6,527 bases of DNA, from contig JAAYZM010000288.1 in assembly GCA_012514835.1 (NCBI GenBank), forward strand, positions 1 to 6,527, given 5' to 3'. The notes under the pieces were generated by a model. The model worked only from the letters and a program-made list of their open reading frames with translations, made no database searches and was not told where the DNA came from. Source of the DNA: Actinomycetales bacterium (GTDB lineage: Bacteria > Actinomycetota > Actinomycetes > Actinomycetales > Cellulomonadaceae). Positions 1 to 5,858 of the stretch are shown in pieces (within the stretch, counting starts at the first letter, position 1; each line of letters starts with the position of its first letter). Both the position numbers and the translations under genes were made by a program.

Positions 1-16
1 CGCGAGCACCCTCGCG
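1..16. repeat. Perfect inverted repeat at the left edge
   Basis: CGCGAG (1-6) and CTCGCG (11-16) are perfect reverse complements around a 4-base CACC loop. The stem may continue beyond the left edge. It could be the end of a terminator for a gene outside the window, or chance in GC-rich DNA. No T-run follows it. Confidence 0.3.
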
Positions 17-23
17 ACTGGGG

Positions 24-29
24 TAGCAT
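24..29 (+). promoter_or_regulatory. Candidate -10 box for tRNA-Pro
   Basis: TAGCAT fits the TANNNT -10 pattern of actinobacterial housekeeping promoters and lies 23 bases before the mature tRNA. A -35 box with a usual spacer would fall at or beyond the left edge, and bases 1-6 do not resemble TTGACA. The call therefore rests on the -10 match and its position only. Confidence 0.35.
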
Positions 30-52
30 TCTCGTCGGCCCTCCGGGGCCAT

Positions 53-126
<74 letters not shown>

Positions 127-144
127 CGCGATCATGCAGGTCAG

Positions 145-178
145 AGGTGCCCCTCGGGAGATCCGAGGGGCACCTTTG
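145..178 (+). terminator. Intrinsic terminator after tRNA-Pro, possibly bidirectional
   Basis: AGGTGCCCCTCGG (145-157) and CCGAGGGGCACCT (163-175) form a perfect 13-bp stem with a 5-base loop (GAGAT). The short T-run TTTG follows on the plus strand. The stem is about 69 bases beyond the stop of the convergent membrane-protein gene (244-708, minus), so it may stop transcription from both sides. On the minus strand no T-run follows, so termination there is less certain. Confidence 0.87.
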
Positions 179-243
179 TCATTGCGGCTCGCGGCGCCGG
201 TCGCCCTGCACGGGCTGAGCCGCTGCCGAGGCCATTCGATCGG

Positions 244-708
244 CTAGCCGCGCCCACCGGGCGGACCGATGACGAGCAGCGCGACATAGAGGCCGACCAC
301 ACCGACGGCGAGCACCGTGCCGAGCAGCCACGCGTGGTTGAGGGCCCACCGCAGGAGACGGTCGTGCCACGTCGCGTCGCGGGGGTCGGTCGTTGGTTCG
401 AGCCGCCACGCGCCGTCCAGGCGTCCGGTGCGGGCGAGCCACATCTCGACGGGGATCGTCGCGTAGGGCACGACGGCGCTCACGAGGGCGACGGCCGTGG
501 GCCCCGCGCTCCAACGCTGGTTCTTCGCGACGAGGATCGCCGTCGCCGCGTAGGCCAGGAACACGAAGCCGTGGATCCCGCCGCCGATCGTCACGGCGAT
601 CGCCCAGCCCTGCGTCGCGCGCAGGATGATCCCGCCGATCAGCAAGGTCCACGAGATCGCCTCGGCGACGGCCAAGGTGCGGAACAGGGACTTCGGGGTG
701 CGGAACAC
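244..708 (-). CDS. DUF3817 family small integral membrane protein
   Basis: This 154-residue protein has four hydrophobic segments, at about residues 14-31, 37-60, 68-92 and 124-148. The sequence between segments 1 and 2, including GGGIHGFVFLAYA (42-54), and the ATIPVEMWLARTG block (83-95) match my memory of DUF3817, a family of short membrane proteins widespread in Actinobacteria with no established biochemical function. The N-terminus is short and basic (MFRTPKSLFR), and residues 96-120 form a polar loop. The start is GTG at 708, chosen because GAGGAGA lies just upstream (712-718). The gene stops with TAG at 244-246. It is on the same strand as the glycosyltransferase gene, 102 bases away, so co-transcription is possible but not shown. 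The family assignment comes from motif memory; a membrane role is certain from hydrophobicity, but no specific function can be given. Confidence 0.85.
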   Translation of the reverse strand: MFRTPKSLFRTLAVAEAISWTLLIGGIILRATQGWAIAVTIGGGIHGFVFLAYAATAILVAKNQRWSAGPTAVALVSAVVPYATIPVEMWLARTGRLDGAWRLEPTTDPRDATWHDRLLRWALNHAWLLGTVLAVGVVGLYVALLVIGPPGGRG

Positions 709-711
709 GCG

Positions 712-718
712 TCTCCTC
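712..718 (-). promoter_or_regulatory. Ribosome binding site of the DUF3817 gene
   Basis: On the minus strand GAGGAGA is followed three bases later by the GTG start at 708. The strong Shine-Dalgarno match supports that GTG codon as the start. Confidence 0.65.
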
Positions 719-810
719 GGGTCGGGCTCGGGCTTCGATCATCAGATCACACGGGCGCGTCCTGCCGGCCGACCCGCGGCCCCCTCGCACGTGATCCCGC
801 TCACTGGGCT

Positions 811-1647
811 CTAGCGTCGCGCCCGTCGTCGCGGCTCGCTCGACCTTGAGGCGCCCACCCGCTCGGCCCAGCGCTCCCACGGCGGGGACTCGCGCCAGTT
901 GAGGTCCAGCGTGCGCCACGCGCGCTCGAGGCGCTTGCGACGTTGCGCGCGCCCGCGCAGCGAGCGGGCGTCGACCCCGACGCGCCAGTCGCGGACGAAC
1001 CGCGTCCGCGCCCGGGGGCCGAGCTTGAACGCGAGGTCGAGGTCGTCGTGCACCTCGCCGTCCTCGCGCACGACGGCCTCGCGGACCCGCAGCCACGCGA
1101 CTCGACGCACCGCCATGCACGATCCCCACAGGGGAACGTTGCCCACGGCGAGGTGGGTCAGGACGTAGTAGGAGCCGAGGTAGCCCACCGAGGCGAGCGT
1201 GCGGGTGCCGCGTGGCAGGTCGTGGAAGACCCCCGTGCCGGTGAGGGCGTCGAGGTGCGGTGCGGCCGCGAGGTGCTCGAGGGCGGTCTCGAGCCATCGA
1301 GGGCCGGGCCGGGAGTCCGCGTCGAGCCGGGCGATGATGTCGCCGCGCGCCGCGTCGTACCCGGCGGCCGCGGCAGCGGGGATGCCGACGCGCGGTTCGA
1401 CGACGACGACGGCGCCCCACCGTCTCGCGACGGCGGCCGAGTCGTCGGTAGACCCGTTGTCGACGACGACGACCTCGTCCGGCGCTGCCGTCTGCCGTGC
1501 GAGGAGCCGGAGGCAGCCCTCGAGCGCGGGCGCATCGTCGCGCACGGGGATGACGACGGAGACCGTCGGACGCGACCGCGAGCCGGATGCGCCCGCGGGG
1601 GGCGCCGTCCCGACGGTGTCGTCCTCGACGGATGGGTGATCGCTCAC
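811..1647 (-). CDS. Glycosyltransferase family 2 (GT-A fold)
   Basis: This 278-residue protein probably transfers a sugar from a nucleotide-sugar donor to a glycan, lipid or other acceptor; substrate and product cannot be read from the sequence. GT2 landmarks occur in order: the first strand VSVVIPVRDD (29-38), VVVVDNGSTDDS (59-70) for nucleotide binding, a glycine/alanine-rich helix ending AARGD (99-103), and RLDADS (107-112), whose DAD (109-111) is the metal- and nucleotide-binding DXD motif. WGSCMAVRR (174-182) and HDDLDLAF (200-207) sit in the acceptor half, the latter where GT2 enzymes carry the catalytic acidic residue. No membrane span is seen, and the C-terminus is strongly basic (ending RRRARR), so a cytosolic or membrane-peripheral enzyme is likely. 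GTG at 1647 is chosen because GGAGGA lies just before it; the frame continues to an ATG at 1767, but that extension looks non-coding. The gene is divergent from the permease and upstream of the DUF3817 gene. Confidence 0.88.
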   Translation of the reverse strand: MSDHPSVEDDTVGTAPPAGASGSRSRPTVSVVIPVRDDAPALEGCLRLLARQTAAPDEVVVVDNGSTDDSAAVARRWGAVVVVEPRVGIPAAAAAGYDAARGDIIARLDADSRPGPRWLETALEHLAAAPHLDALTGTGVFHDLPRGTRTLASVGYLGSYYVLTHLAVGNVPLWGSCMAVRRVAWLRVREAVVREDGEVHDDLDLAFKLGPRARTRFVRDWRVGVDARSLRGRAQRRKRLERAWRTLDLNWRESPPWERWAERVGASRSSEPRRRARR

Positions 1648-1773
1648 GGGTCCTCCGGTTGGGTAGCACCAGTGTGACGTGCGACGACGCGTCCCGCAGC
1701 GTGCCACGGGCACGGGGCCCGACGACGACTCGCTCGGCGAGCGCATTCGCGGACGAGGCGTCACCATCGGGGG
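1648..1773. promoter_or_regulatory. Divergent intergenic region between glycosyltransferase and permease
   Basis: These 126 bases must hold promoters for both divergent genes unless either is read from elsewhere. Two short perfect inverted repeats are present: CGTGCC-ACG-GGCACG (1700-1714) and CGCTC-GGC-GAGCG (1731-1743). Either could be an operator, but such repeats arise often by chance in GC-rich DNA. No convincing -35/-10 pair was found on either strand. Confidence 0.3.
1651..1656 (-). promoter_or_regulatory. Ribosome binding site that fixes the glycosyltransferase start
   Basis: On the minus strand GGAGGA is followed by CCC and then the GTG at 1645-1647. This argues against the longer in-frame ATG start at 1767, which would add 40 residues of arginine-, serine- and proline-rich sequence outside the GT2 fold. 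The spacing is somewhat short. Confidence 0.6.
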
Positions 1774-3116
1774 ATGAGTCAGGACAAGGGACCGGCCACG
1801 ACCCGACTTCGCCGCGCCGTCACGGGCCCGCTGCTCTTCCTCTTCATCCTCGGTGACGTGCTCGGCGCGGGCGTCTACGCGCTCGTGGCGAGATGGCGGG
1901 GGTGGCGGGCGGCCTCGTGTGGCTCTCGTTCGCCGTGGCGCTCGCCATGGCGCTGCTCACGGCGTTCTCCTACGCCGAGCTCGTCACGAAGTACCCCCGC
2001 GCCGGGGGATCGGCCGTCTACGCGGAGCGCGCGTTCAAGAGCCCGCTCGTGGCCTTCCTCGTCGGCTTCTGCATGCTGTCGGCGGGGGTCGTCAGTGCGG
2101 CGGGGCTCTCGCTCGCGTTCACGGGGGAGTACCTCACGGCGTTCCTCGACGTCCCGCAGGTCCCCGCCGCGATCGTGTTCCTCGTGATCGTGGCGCTCGT
2201 CAACGCGTGGGGCATCAAGGAGTCGCTGCGCGCCAACGTCGCCATGACGCTCATCGAGTCGGCCGGTCTCGTGCTCGTGATCGTCCTGGGCGCGTGGGTC
2301 ATCGGCCGTGGAGACGCCGACCTGGGCGGGGCGTTCTCGGCCCCCGAGGGGACGTCCGTCGGGGTGGCCGTGCTGGGCAGCGCGCTCATCGCGTTCTACT
2401 CCTTCGTGGGGTTCGAGACGTCCGCCAACCTCGCCGAGGAGGTGCGCGACGTCTCGCGCGTCTACCCCCGGGCGCTCCTCGGCTCGCTGCTGACGGCCGG
2501 CGTCGTCTACGTCCTCATCGGGTTCATCGCTCCCGCCGTGGTCCCACCGGCCGAGCTCGCCGACTCCACGGGACCGCTGCTCGATGTCGTGCGCGTCGCC
2601 GGCGGGGTCAACCCCGAGATGTTCGCGGTGATCGCGCTCGTCGCCGTCGCCAACGTTGCGCTCCTCACGATGATCATGGCGAGCCGCCTCGCGTTCGGCA
2701 TGGCCGAGCGCGGGTTGCTGCCCACGCCGCTGCAACGCGTGCTGCTCCGACGCCGCACTCCCGGCGTCGCGATCGTCGTCACGACCCTCGTCGCGATCGT
2801 GCTCGCGGTCACGGGCGAGCTCGTCGACCTCGCCTCGACCGTCGTCCTGCTCCTGCTGTTCGTCTTCCTCTCGACGAACGTCGCCGTGCTCGTGCTGCGC
2901 AAGGACGCCGTCGACCACGAGCACTTCCGCGCGCCCACGGCGATCCCTGTCCTCGCGATCGTCTCGTGCCTCGTGCTGCTCACCCGGCAGGAGCCCCAGC
3001 ACTGGGGCCTCGCCGCGATCTTGCTCGCCGTCGGCGTCGTCCTGTTCCTCGTGACGCGCAAGGTCTCCCGCGTCAACCCGGACTCGGAGGTGGAACCGAG
3101 CACGCGCGCGAGATGA
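1774..3116 (+). pseudogene. APC-superfamily amino-acid permease, broken by a single-base frameshift
   Basis: The two parts together make a cytoplasmic-membrane transporter of the amino acid-polyamine-organocation superfamily. The first 38 codons (1774-1887) encode a polar N-terminus and helix 1 with GDVLGAGVYALV, the broken-helix substrate site of the family. From 1893 another frame continues with MAGVAGGLVW, then KYPRAGGSAVYAERAF after helix 2, FYSFVGFETSANLAEEVR in helix 6, SRLAFGMAERGLLP after helix 8, and further hydrophobic segments to TGA at 3114-3116. Adding one G to the GG run at 1887-1888 would restore a 447-residue, roughly 12-helix protein reading ALVGEMAGV, a normal family length. 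As written, the only intact product would start at ATG 1893 and lack helix 1, so it is unlikely to work. No decay is visible downstream, so a sequencing error or a very recent mutation is likely. Substrate unknown. ATG 1774 has only a G-run directly against it rather than a spaced Shine-Dalgarno site. Confidence 0.85.
1885..1893 (+). other. Frameshift site inside the permease gene
   Basis: The bases GTGGCGAG (1885-1892) are followed by ATG at 1893. Reading GTG-GGC-GAG-ATG would give Val-Gly-Glu-Met and join both halves of the permease, so one G appears to be missing at 1887-1888. No X-XXY-YYZ slippery heptamer is present, so programmed -1 frameshifting is not supported. Confidence 0.85.
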
Positions 3117-3121
3117 GGTCG

Positions 3122-3162
3122 GCCCGGTGCGCCCGGGCGTGCCCCCGCCCCCGCCGTGGGCG
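3122..3162 (+). terminator. GC-rich hairpin region after the permease (weak terminator candidate)
   Basis: GCCCGG (3122-3127) pairs with CCGGGC (3133-3138) around a 5-base loop, and CGCCC (3146-3150) can pair with GGGCG (3158-3162). The first begins six bases after the permease stop. No T-run follows either stem, so termination is possible but unproven. Confidence 0.22.
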
Positions 3163-3170
3163 CCGCGCCG

Positions 3171-3176
3171 TAGTGT
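3171..3176 (+). promoter_or_regulatory. Candidate -10 box for the GyrI-like gene
   Basis: TAGTGT fits TANNNT in the 103-base gap before the GyrI-like gene. No matching -35 box is visible at the usual distance. The 8-base palindrome TGACGTCA (3190-3197) lies shortly after the predicted transcription start and could be an operator half or chance. Confidence 0.3.
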
Positions 3177-3219
3177 CCTGCTCGGATCCTGACGTCATGC
3201 GCACGGGAGCGATGGGACG

Positions 3220-3834
3220 ATGAGCACGAAGACAGATCTCAAGAAGCTGGACGCGTACCGGGCGCGCGCCGGCGAATGGCGCGAGCTCGAGCTCGAGTCG
3301 GCCCGATACCTCGCGATCGACGGTGCGGGGGACCCGAACACCGAGGTCTTCACACGGGCCGTCGAGGCGCTCTACCCCGCCGCCTACGCGCTCAAGTTCC
3401 TGAGCAAGGTCGATCTCGGCCGTGACTACGTCGTCCCGCCGCTCGAAGGACTGTGGTGGGCCGAGGACCTCGACGCCTTCACGCGCCATCGTGACAAGTC
3501 GCGGTGGCTGTGGACCCTCATGATCCTCGTGCCCGAGTGGCTCGAGGACGAGCACGCCGCAGAGGCGCTCGACCGCGCGCGAGCGAAGCGACCTGCAGGG
3601 AGCCTCGGCGACGTCCGGCTCGAGCGCCTCGACGAGGGCCGGTGCGTCCAGACGCTCCACGTCGGGGCGTTCGACGACGAGGGGCCGGTCCTCGCGCGCC
3701 TCCACGACGAGCACCTCCCGGCCCACGGCCTGCGACCGAGCGGCAAGCACCACGAGATCTACCTGAGCGACTTCCGGCGGGTCGAGCCCGCACGGCGACG
3801 CACGATCCTGCGTCAGCCCGTCGTGTGCGCGTAG
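3220..3834 (+). CDS. GyrI-like domain small-molecule-binding protein
   Basis: This 204-residue soluble protein matches the stand-alone GyrI-like family (COG4832 type). Characteristic blocks are YLAIDGAGDPN (30-40), AVEALYPAAYALKF (47-60), VVPPLEGLWW (71-80), HEIYLSD (178-184) and the ending TILRQPV (195-201). The fold is shared with ligand-binding domains of MerR/AraC regulators such as BmrR and with SbmC/GyrI. Some actinomycete relatives are reported to hydrolyse cyclopropane-containing DNA-alkylating natural products; whether this one does is unknown. No DNA-binding domain is present, so it is not itself a repressor. ATG at 3220 is the only good start; a purine-rich GGGAG lies about 10 bases upstream (3205-3209) and GGGA closer. 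The gene follows the broken permease by 103 bases on the same strand. Its last 22 bases overlap the 3' end of the convergent sigma factor gene. Length is typical for the family, and nothing appears missing. Confidence 0.88.
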   Translation: MSTKTDLKKLDAYRARAGEWRELELESARYLAIDGAGDPNTEVFTRAVEALYPAAYALKFLSKVDLGRDYVVPPLEGLWWAEDLDAFTRHRDKSRWLWTLMILVPEWLEDEHAAEALDRARAKRPAGSLGDVRLERLDEGRCVQTLHVGAFDDEGPVLARLHDEHLPAHGLRPSGKHHEIYLSDFRRVEPARRRTILRQPVVCA

Positions 3835-4697
3835 CGCCCGGCGACGACGGCGAGCTTGTCCGGGTTGCGCACGAAGTAGAGCCCGACGATGCCGCCCTGC
3901 CCGGCCCGGAGCGTCGCCGTCGTCGTGACGCGTCCCGACTCGGTGAGCACGACGCCCGCACTCCCGTTGATCCGCGCGGGCGTCATCGTCACCTCGGGAC
4001 GTGTCGCGAGACCGAGGAGGAAGCGCGCGATCTTCTCGGGCCCCTCGACGGGGCGCAGCGCCGCGTGGGCCTTGCCGCCGCCGTCGGAGTAGAGCACGGC
4101 GCCGGGGGCGAGCAGCGCGGCGACCCGGTCGACGTCACCCGTCGAGACGGCCTCGGCGAGCGCGCCGATGGCTCGCGAGTCTCGGTCGACCTGGTGGGGG
4201 AGCGAGTCGCCGAGCGCGTCCGTCACGGCGCGCTGAGCCCGGGACACGACCTGTCGCGCACCGGCGGGACTCGACCCCAGGACCTCGGCGATCGCCTCGT
4301 AGTCGACGTCGAGCACCTTGCGCAGCACGTACGCCGCCGCGTGCTCGGGCCGCAACGTCGAGAGGACGAAGTCGAGCGCCTGACCCAGGCCGTCGTCGTG
4401 CAGCACGGCCCACTCGGGGGAGCCGTCGTCCACGATGGGCTCGGGCAGCCACGGCCCGACGTACTCCTCCCGACGCCGTCGGCGAGCGCGGACGGCATTG
4501 AGCGCGAGACGCGAGGCCATGACGGCGAGGAAGCTCCGCGGCTCGCGCACCTCGGCCATGTCGACCCGGTCCCACGCGAGCCACGCCTCCTGGACGACGT
4601 CCTCGGCATCGGCGCGCGAGCCCGTGACGCGGTAGGCGGCGGCGAGCATGGACGCTCGGTGCGCGGTGAAGACGGCGGCGCGGTCCATGGTGGTCAT
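3813..4697 (-). CDS. ECF41-type (SigJ-like) extracytoplasmic-function sigma factor with SnoaL-like extension
   Basis: This 294-residue protein directs RNA polymerase to specific promoters. Region 2 spans about residues 5-75 and includes AYRVTGSRADAEDVVQEAWLAW (21-42). Region 4, a helix-turn-helix that reads the -35 element, spans about 103-158 and contains YEAIAEVLGSSPAGARQVVSRAQ (133-155). The C-terminal SnoaL-like extension spans about 175-287. Three ECF41 signatures are present: WLPEP in the linker (83-87), DGGGK (205-209) and NPDKL (278-282). In this family the extension acts as built-in control instead of a separate anti-sigma factor, and none is encoded nearby. The start ATG (4697) overlaps the oxidoreductase stop as ATGA, so translation is probably coupled; no Shine-Dalgarno site precedes it. 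A second ATG, three codons in (4688), is an alternative start. ECF41 genes typically neighbour an oxidoreductase, decarboxylase or epimerase gene, as here. The inducing signal is unknown. Confidence 0.94.
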   Translation of the reverse strand: MTTMDRAAVFTAHRASMLAAAYRVTGSRADAEDVVQEAWLAWDRVDMAEVREPRSFLAVMASRLALNAVRARRRRREEYVGPWLPEPIVDDGSPEWAVLHDDGLGQALDFVLSTLRPEHAAAYVLRKVLDVDYEAIAEVLGSSPAGARQVVSRAQRAVTDALGDSLPHQVDRDSRAIGALAEAVSTGDVDRVAALLAPGAVLYSDGGGKAHAALRPVEGPEKIARFLLGLATRPEVTMTPARINGSAGVVLTESGRVTTTATLRAGQGGIVGLYFVRNPDKLAVVAGRYAHTTG

Positions 4698-5782
4698 TGT
4701 GCCGACGGGACGGGCTCGACCGCGCGGACCGGGCGCACGCGACCGGACCACGAGTATCTCTGCGCCGCCGCGAGCCACCGCAGCGTCATGCGGCAGATGC
4801 CTTCCTTGACGAGCCCGCCCGCGCGGCCCGTCACGGCGACGCGGCGCTCGGAGTCGTCGCCACGCACGAGCTGGACGTGACCGCGCCCACCGCCGAGGTC
4901 GACGCAGCGGGCGACGTACCCGAGCGTGAACGGGGCGGGTCGCACCCCGTCGCGGCGTGCGCGGACGACGTCGGCGGCGTGCGCGCCGAGCGGCATGGCC
5001 GTCGCGCACGCGGGTCGCAGGTGCGCCGCGTACCGGCCGAGCACGTGCACGCCGTCTCCTGCGCCGAGGATGCGCGGCGCTCCCGGGACGGTGAGGTGCT
5101 CGTCGACGACGAGGCGCCCGTGCGCGTCGGTCGGGAGGTCGGAGTCGGCCGCGAGCGAGGACGCCGTGAAGCCCGTGGCGGCCACGACGATGTCGCGCCC
5201 GTCATCCACCAGACCGTCGACGTCGACCGTGCGACCCGTCTCGACACGCACCCCGAGCCGCTCGAGCTCGAGCAGGTGGGTGCGCGTCGCTCGACCGTCC
5301 GGGACCGTCGCTGTGACGAGCCGCACGGTCCGACCCGCGACGCGAAGCGCCGCCGCGAGCTCGATACCGGTCAGGCCGGCGCCCACGACCGTGACCGCGG
5401 CGTCCGGACGCTCGACGAGCGCCGCGCGCAGCCGCCGGGCCCCGTCGAGCGTCGCCACGTGATGGGCGCGGCCATCGCCCGGCCCGCCGGACCCCACGGC
5501 GTAGACGAGCGTCTCGAAGTCGAGCCGCTCGCCCGAGGCGAGCAGGACGCCGTCGTCGGCGATCCGCACGGCACGGTCGTCCATGACGGCGACCCGAGCG
5601 TCCACGAGCGCTGCGAGCGGGACCCGCGCGTCCCCGCGCAGCCCGGCGGCGACGGCATGGAGCCGGATCCGCTCGACGAACCACGGCGACGGTGTCACGA
5701 GCGTGACGGTCTCGCCGTTGCTCGCGAGCCGGTTCGCCGCCATGACTCCCGCGTAGCCGCCACCGAGGACCATCGTGGACAT
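4694..5782 (-). CDS. NAD(P)/FAD-dependent oxidoreductase (pyridine nucleotide-disulfide / NDH-2-like), ECF41 partner
   Basis: This 362-residue protein has a two-dinucleotide-fold layout. GGGYAG (7-12) at the N-terminus binds FAD. GAGLTGIELAAAL (134-146) is the second Rossmann motif for NAD(P)H. ATGF (202-205) and LGAGDGV (239-245) are the conserved segments that close over the FAD. It lacks the CxxxxC redox-active disulfide of glutathione-reductase-like enzymes, so it resembles NDH-2/ferredoxin-reductase-like flavoproteins. No membrane-spanning segment is seen. The C-terminal block GGLVKEGICRMTLRWLA (322-338) is of the kind I associate with oxidoreductases encoded beside ECF41 sigma factors. 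Substrate and acceptor are unknown. The start is ATG 5782, with AAGGG at 5789-5793 and a six-base spacer. Its TGA overlaps the sigma ATG by four bases, so the two genes form an operon. The family is well supported; the physiological role is inferred only from the neighbour. Confidence 0.92.
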   Translation of the reverse strand: MSTMVLGGGYAGVMAANRLASNGETVTLVTPSPWFVERIRLHAVAAGLRGDARVPLAALVDARVAVMDDRAVRIADDGVLLASGERLDFETLVYAVGSGGPGDGRAHHVATLDGARRLRAALVERPDAAVTVVGAGLTGIELAAALRVAGRTVRLVTATVPDGRATRTHLLELERLGVRVETGRTVDVDGLVDDGRDIVVAATGFTASSLAADSDLPTDAHGRLVVDEHLTVPGAPRILGAGDGVHVLGRYAAHLRPACATAMPLGAHAADVVRARRDGVRPAPFTLGYVARCVDLGGGRGHVQLVRGDDSERRVAVTGRAGGLVKEGICRMTLRWLAAAQRYSWSGRVRPVRAVEPVPSAQ

Positions 5783-5788
5783 CTCTCA

Positions 5789-5795
5789 CCCTTCC
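5789..5795 (-). promoter_or_regulatory. Ribosome binding site of the oxidoreductase gene
   Basis: On the minus strand GGAAGGG is followed by TGAGAG and then ATG at 5782. It supports this start over the second ATG three codons in. Confidence 0.6.
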
Positions 5796-5798
5796 GAG

Positions 5799-5817
5799 GT
5801 CCCGCCGGACGCGGGAC
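5799..5817 (-). other. Hairpin in the predicted leader of the oxidoreductase-sigma operon
   Basis: GTCCCGC (5799-5805) and GCGGGAC (5811-5817) form a perfect 7-bp stem with a 5-base loop. The element ends three bases before the GGAAGGG ribosome binding site. It could tune translation or mRNA stability. It does not cover the ribosome binding site itself, and no alternative pairing partner was found, so a riboswitch is not claimed. Confidence 0.45.
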
Positions 5818-5830
5818 GTCTCGAGAGGGG

Positions 5831-5857
5831 GACACCGCCGAGCCGGCGGTTGTGACA
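5831..5857 (-). promoter_or_regulatory. Candidate ECF41-dependent promoter of the oxidoreductase-sigma operon
   Basis: Read on the minus strand, TGTCACA (5857-5851) is followed after exactly 16 bases by TGTC (5834-5831). The ECF41 target promoter, as I recall it from work on Bacillus licheniformis and Rhodobacter sphaeroides, is TGTCACA at -35 and CGTC at -10 with a spacer near this length. The -35 match is complete and the -10 match is three of four. Transcription would begin near 5824, giving a leader of about 40 bases before ATG 5782. Position, orientation and the ECF41 gene in the same operon support the call; it would make the sigma factor autoregulated. It starts immediately after the stop codon of the upstream glycosidase gene. 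Confidence 0.55.
5834..5850 (-). terminator. Perfect inverted repeat after the GH43 stop, also filling the promoter spacer
   Basis: ACCGCCG (5834-5840) and CGGCGGT (5844-5850) pair perfectly around a 3-base loop. The repeat begins eight bases after the glycosidase TAG (5859-5861), a normal place for a terminator, but no T-run follows on the minus strand. It also occupies the spacer of the proposed ECF41 promoter, so it may instead be an operator or have no function. Confidence 0.4.
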
Positions 5858-5858
5858 G

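Noticed and set aside
721..760. Promoter for the DUF3817 gene around the GATCATCAGATCAC stretch
   Set aside because: The region is locally less GC-rich, but no clear TANNNT box with a -35 partner was found on the minus strand.
179..1669. Minus-strand open frame of 496 codons
   Set aside because: It runs antiparallel in frame to two well-supported genes on the same strand, is dominated by arginine, and has no recognisable domain. It is a shadow caused by high GC content.
1648..1767. Longer glycosyltransferase start at ATG 1767
   Set aside because: It adds 40 arginine/serine/proline-rich residues outside the GT2 fold, has no good ribosome binding site, and nearly abuts the divergent permease start. 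GTG 1647 has GGAGGA.
1875..3002. Minus-strand frame rich in Asp, Glu, Arg and His opposite the permease
   Set aside because: This composition is typical of the antisense of a hydrophobic GC-rich gene; no domain is recognisable.
1853..3223. Plus-strand open frame of 456 codons across the permease
   Set aside because: It is arginine-rich with no membrane segments; the permease frame in the same stretch carries clear family motifs.
3504..4880. Plus-strand frame of 458 codons opposite the sigma factor
   Set aside because: It overlaps the ends of two supported genes and has no motif, whereas the minus strand carries all ECF41 signatures.
4698..5009. N-terminal extension of the sigma factor frame to 5009
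   Set aside because: The 104 added residues are arginine-rich and lie inside the oxidoreductase gene in another frame; region 2 begins directly after ATG 4697.
5693..5699. Further TGTCAC sites (5693-5699 plus strand; 3490-3496 minus strand) as ECF41 promoters
   Set aside because: Both read TGTCACG, lie inside coding sequence and do not precede a gene start, so they are best explained by chance.
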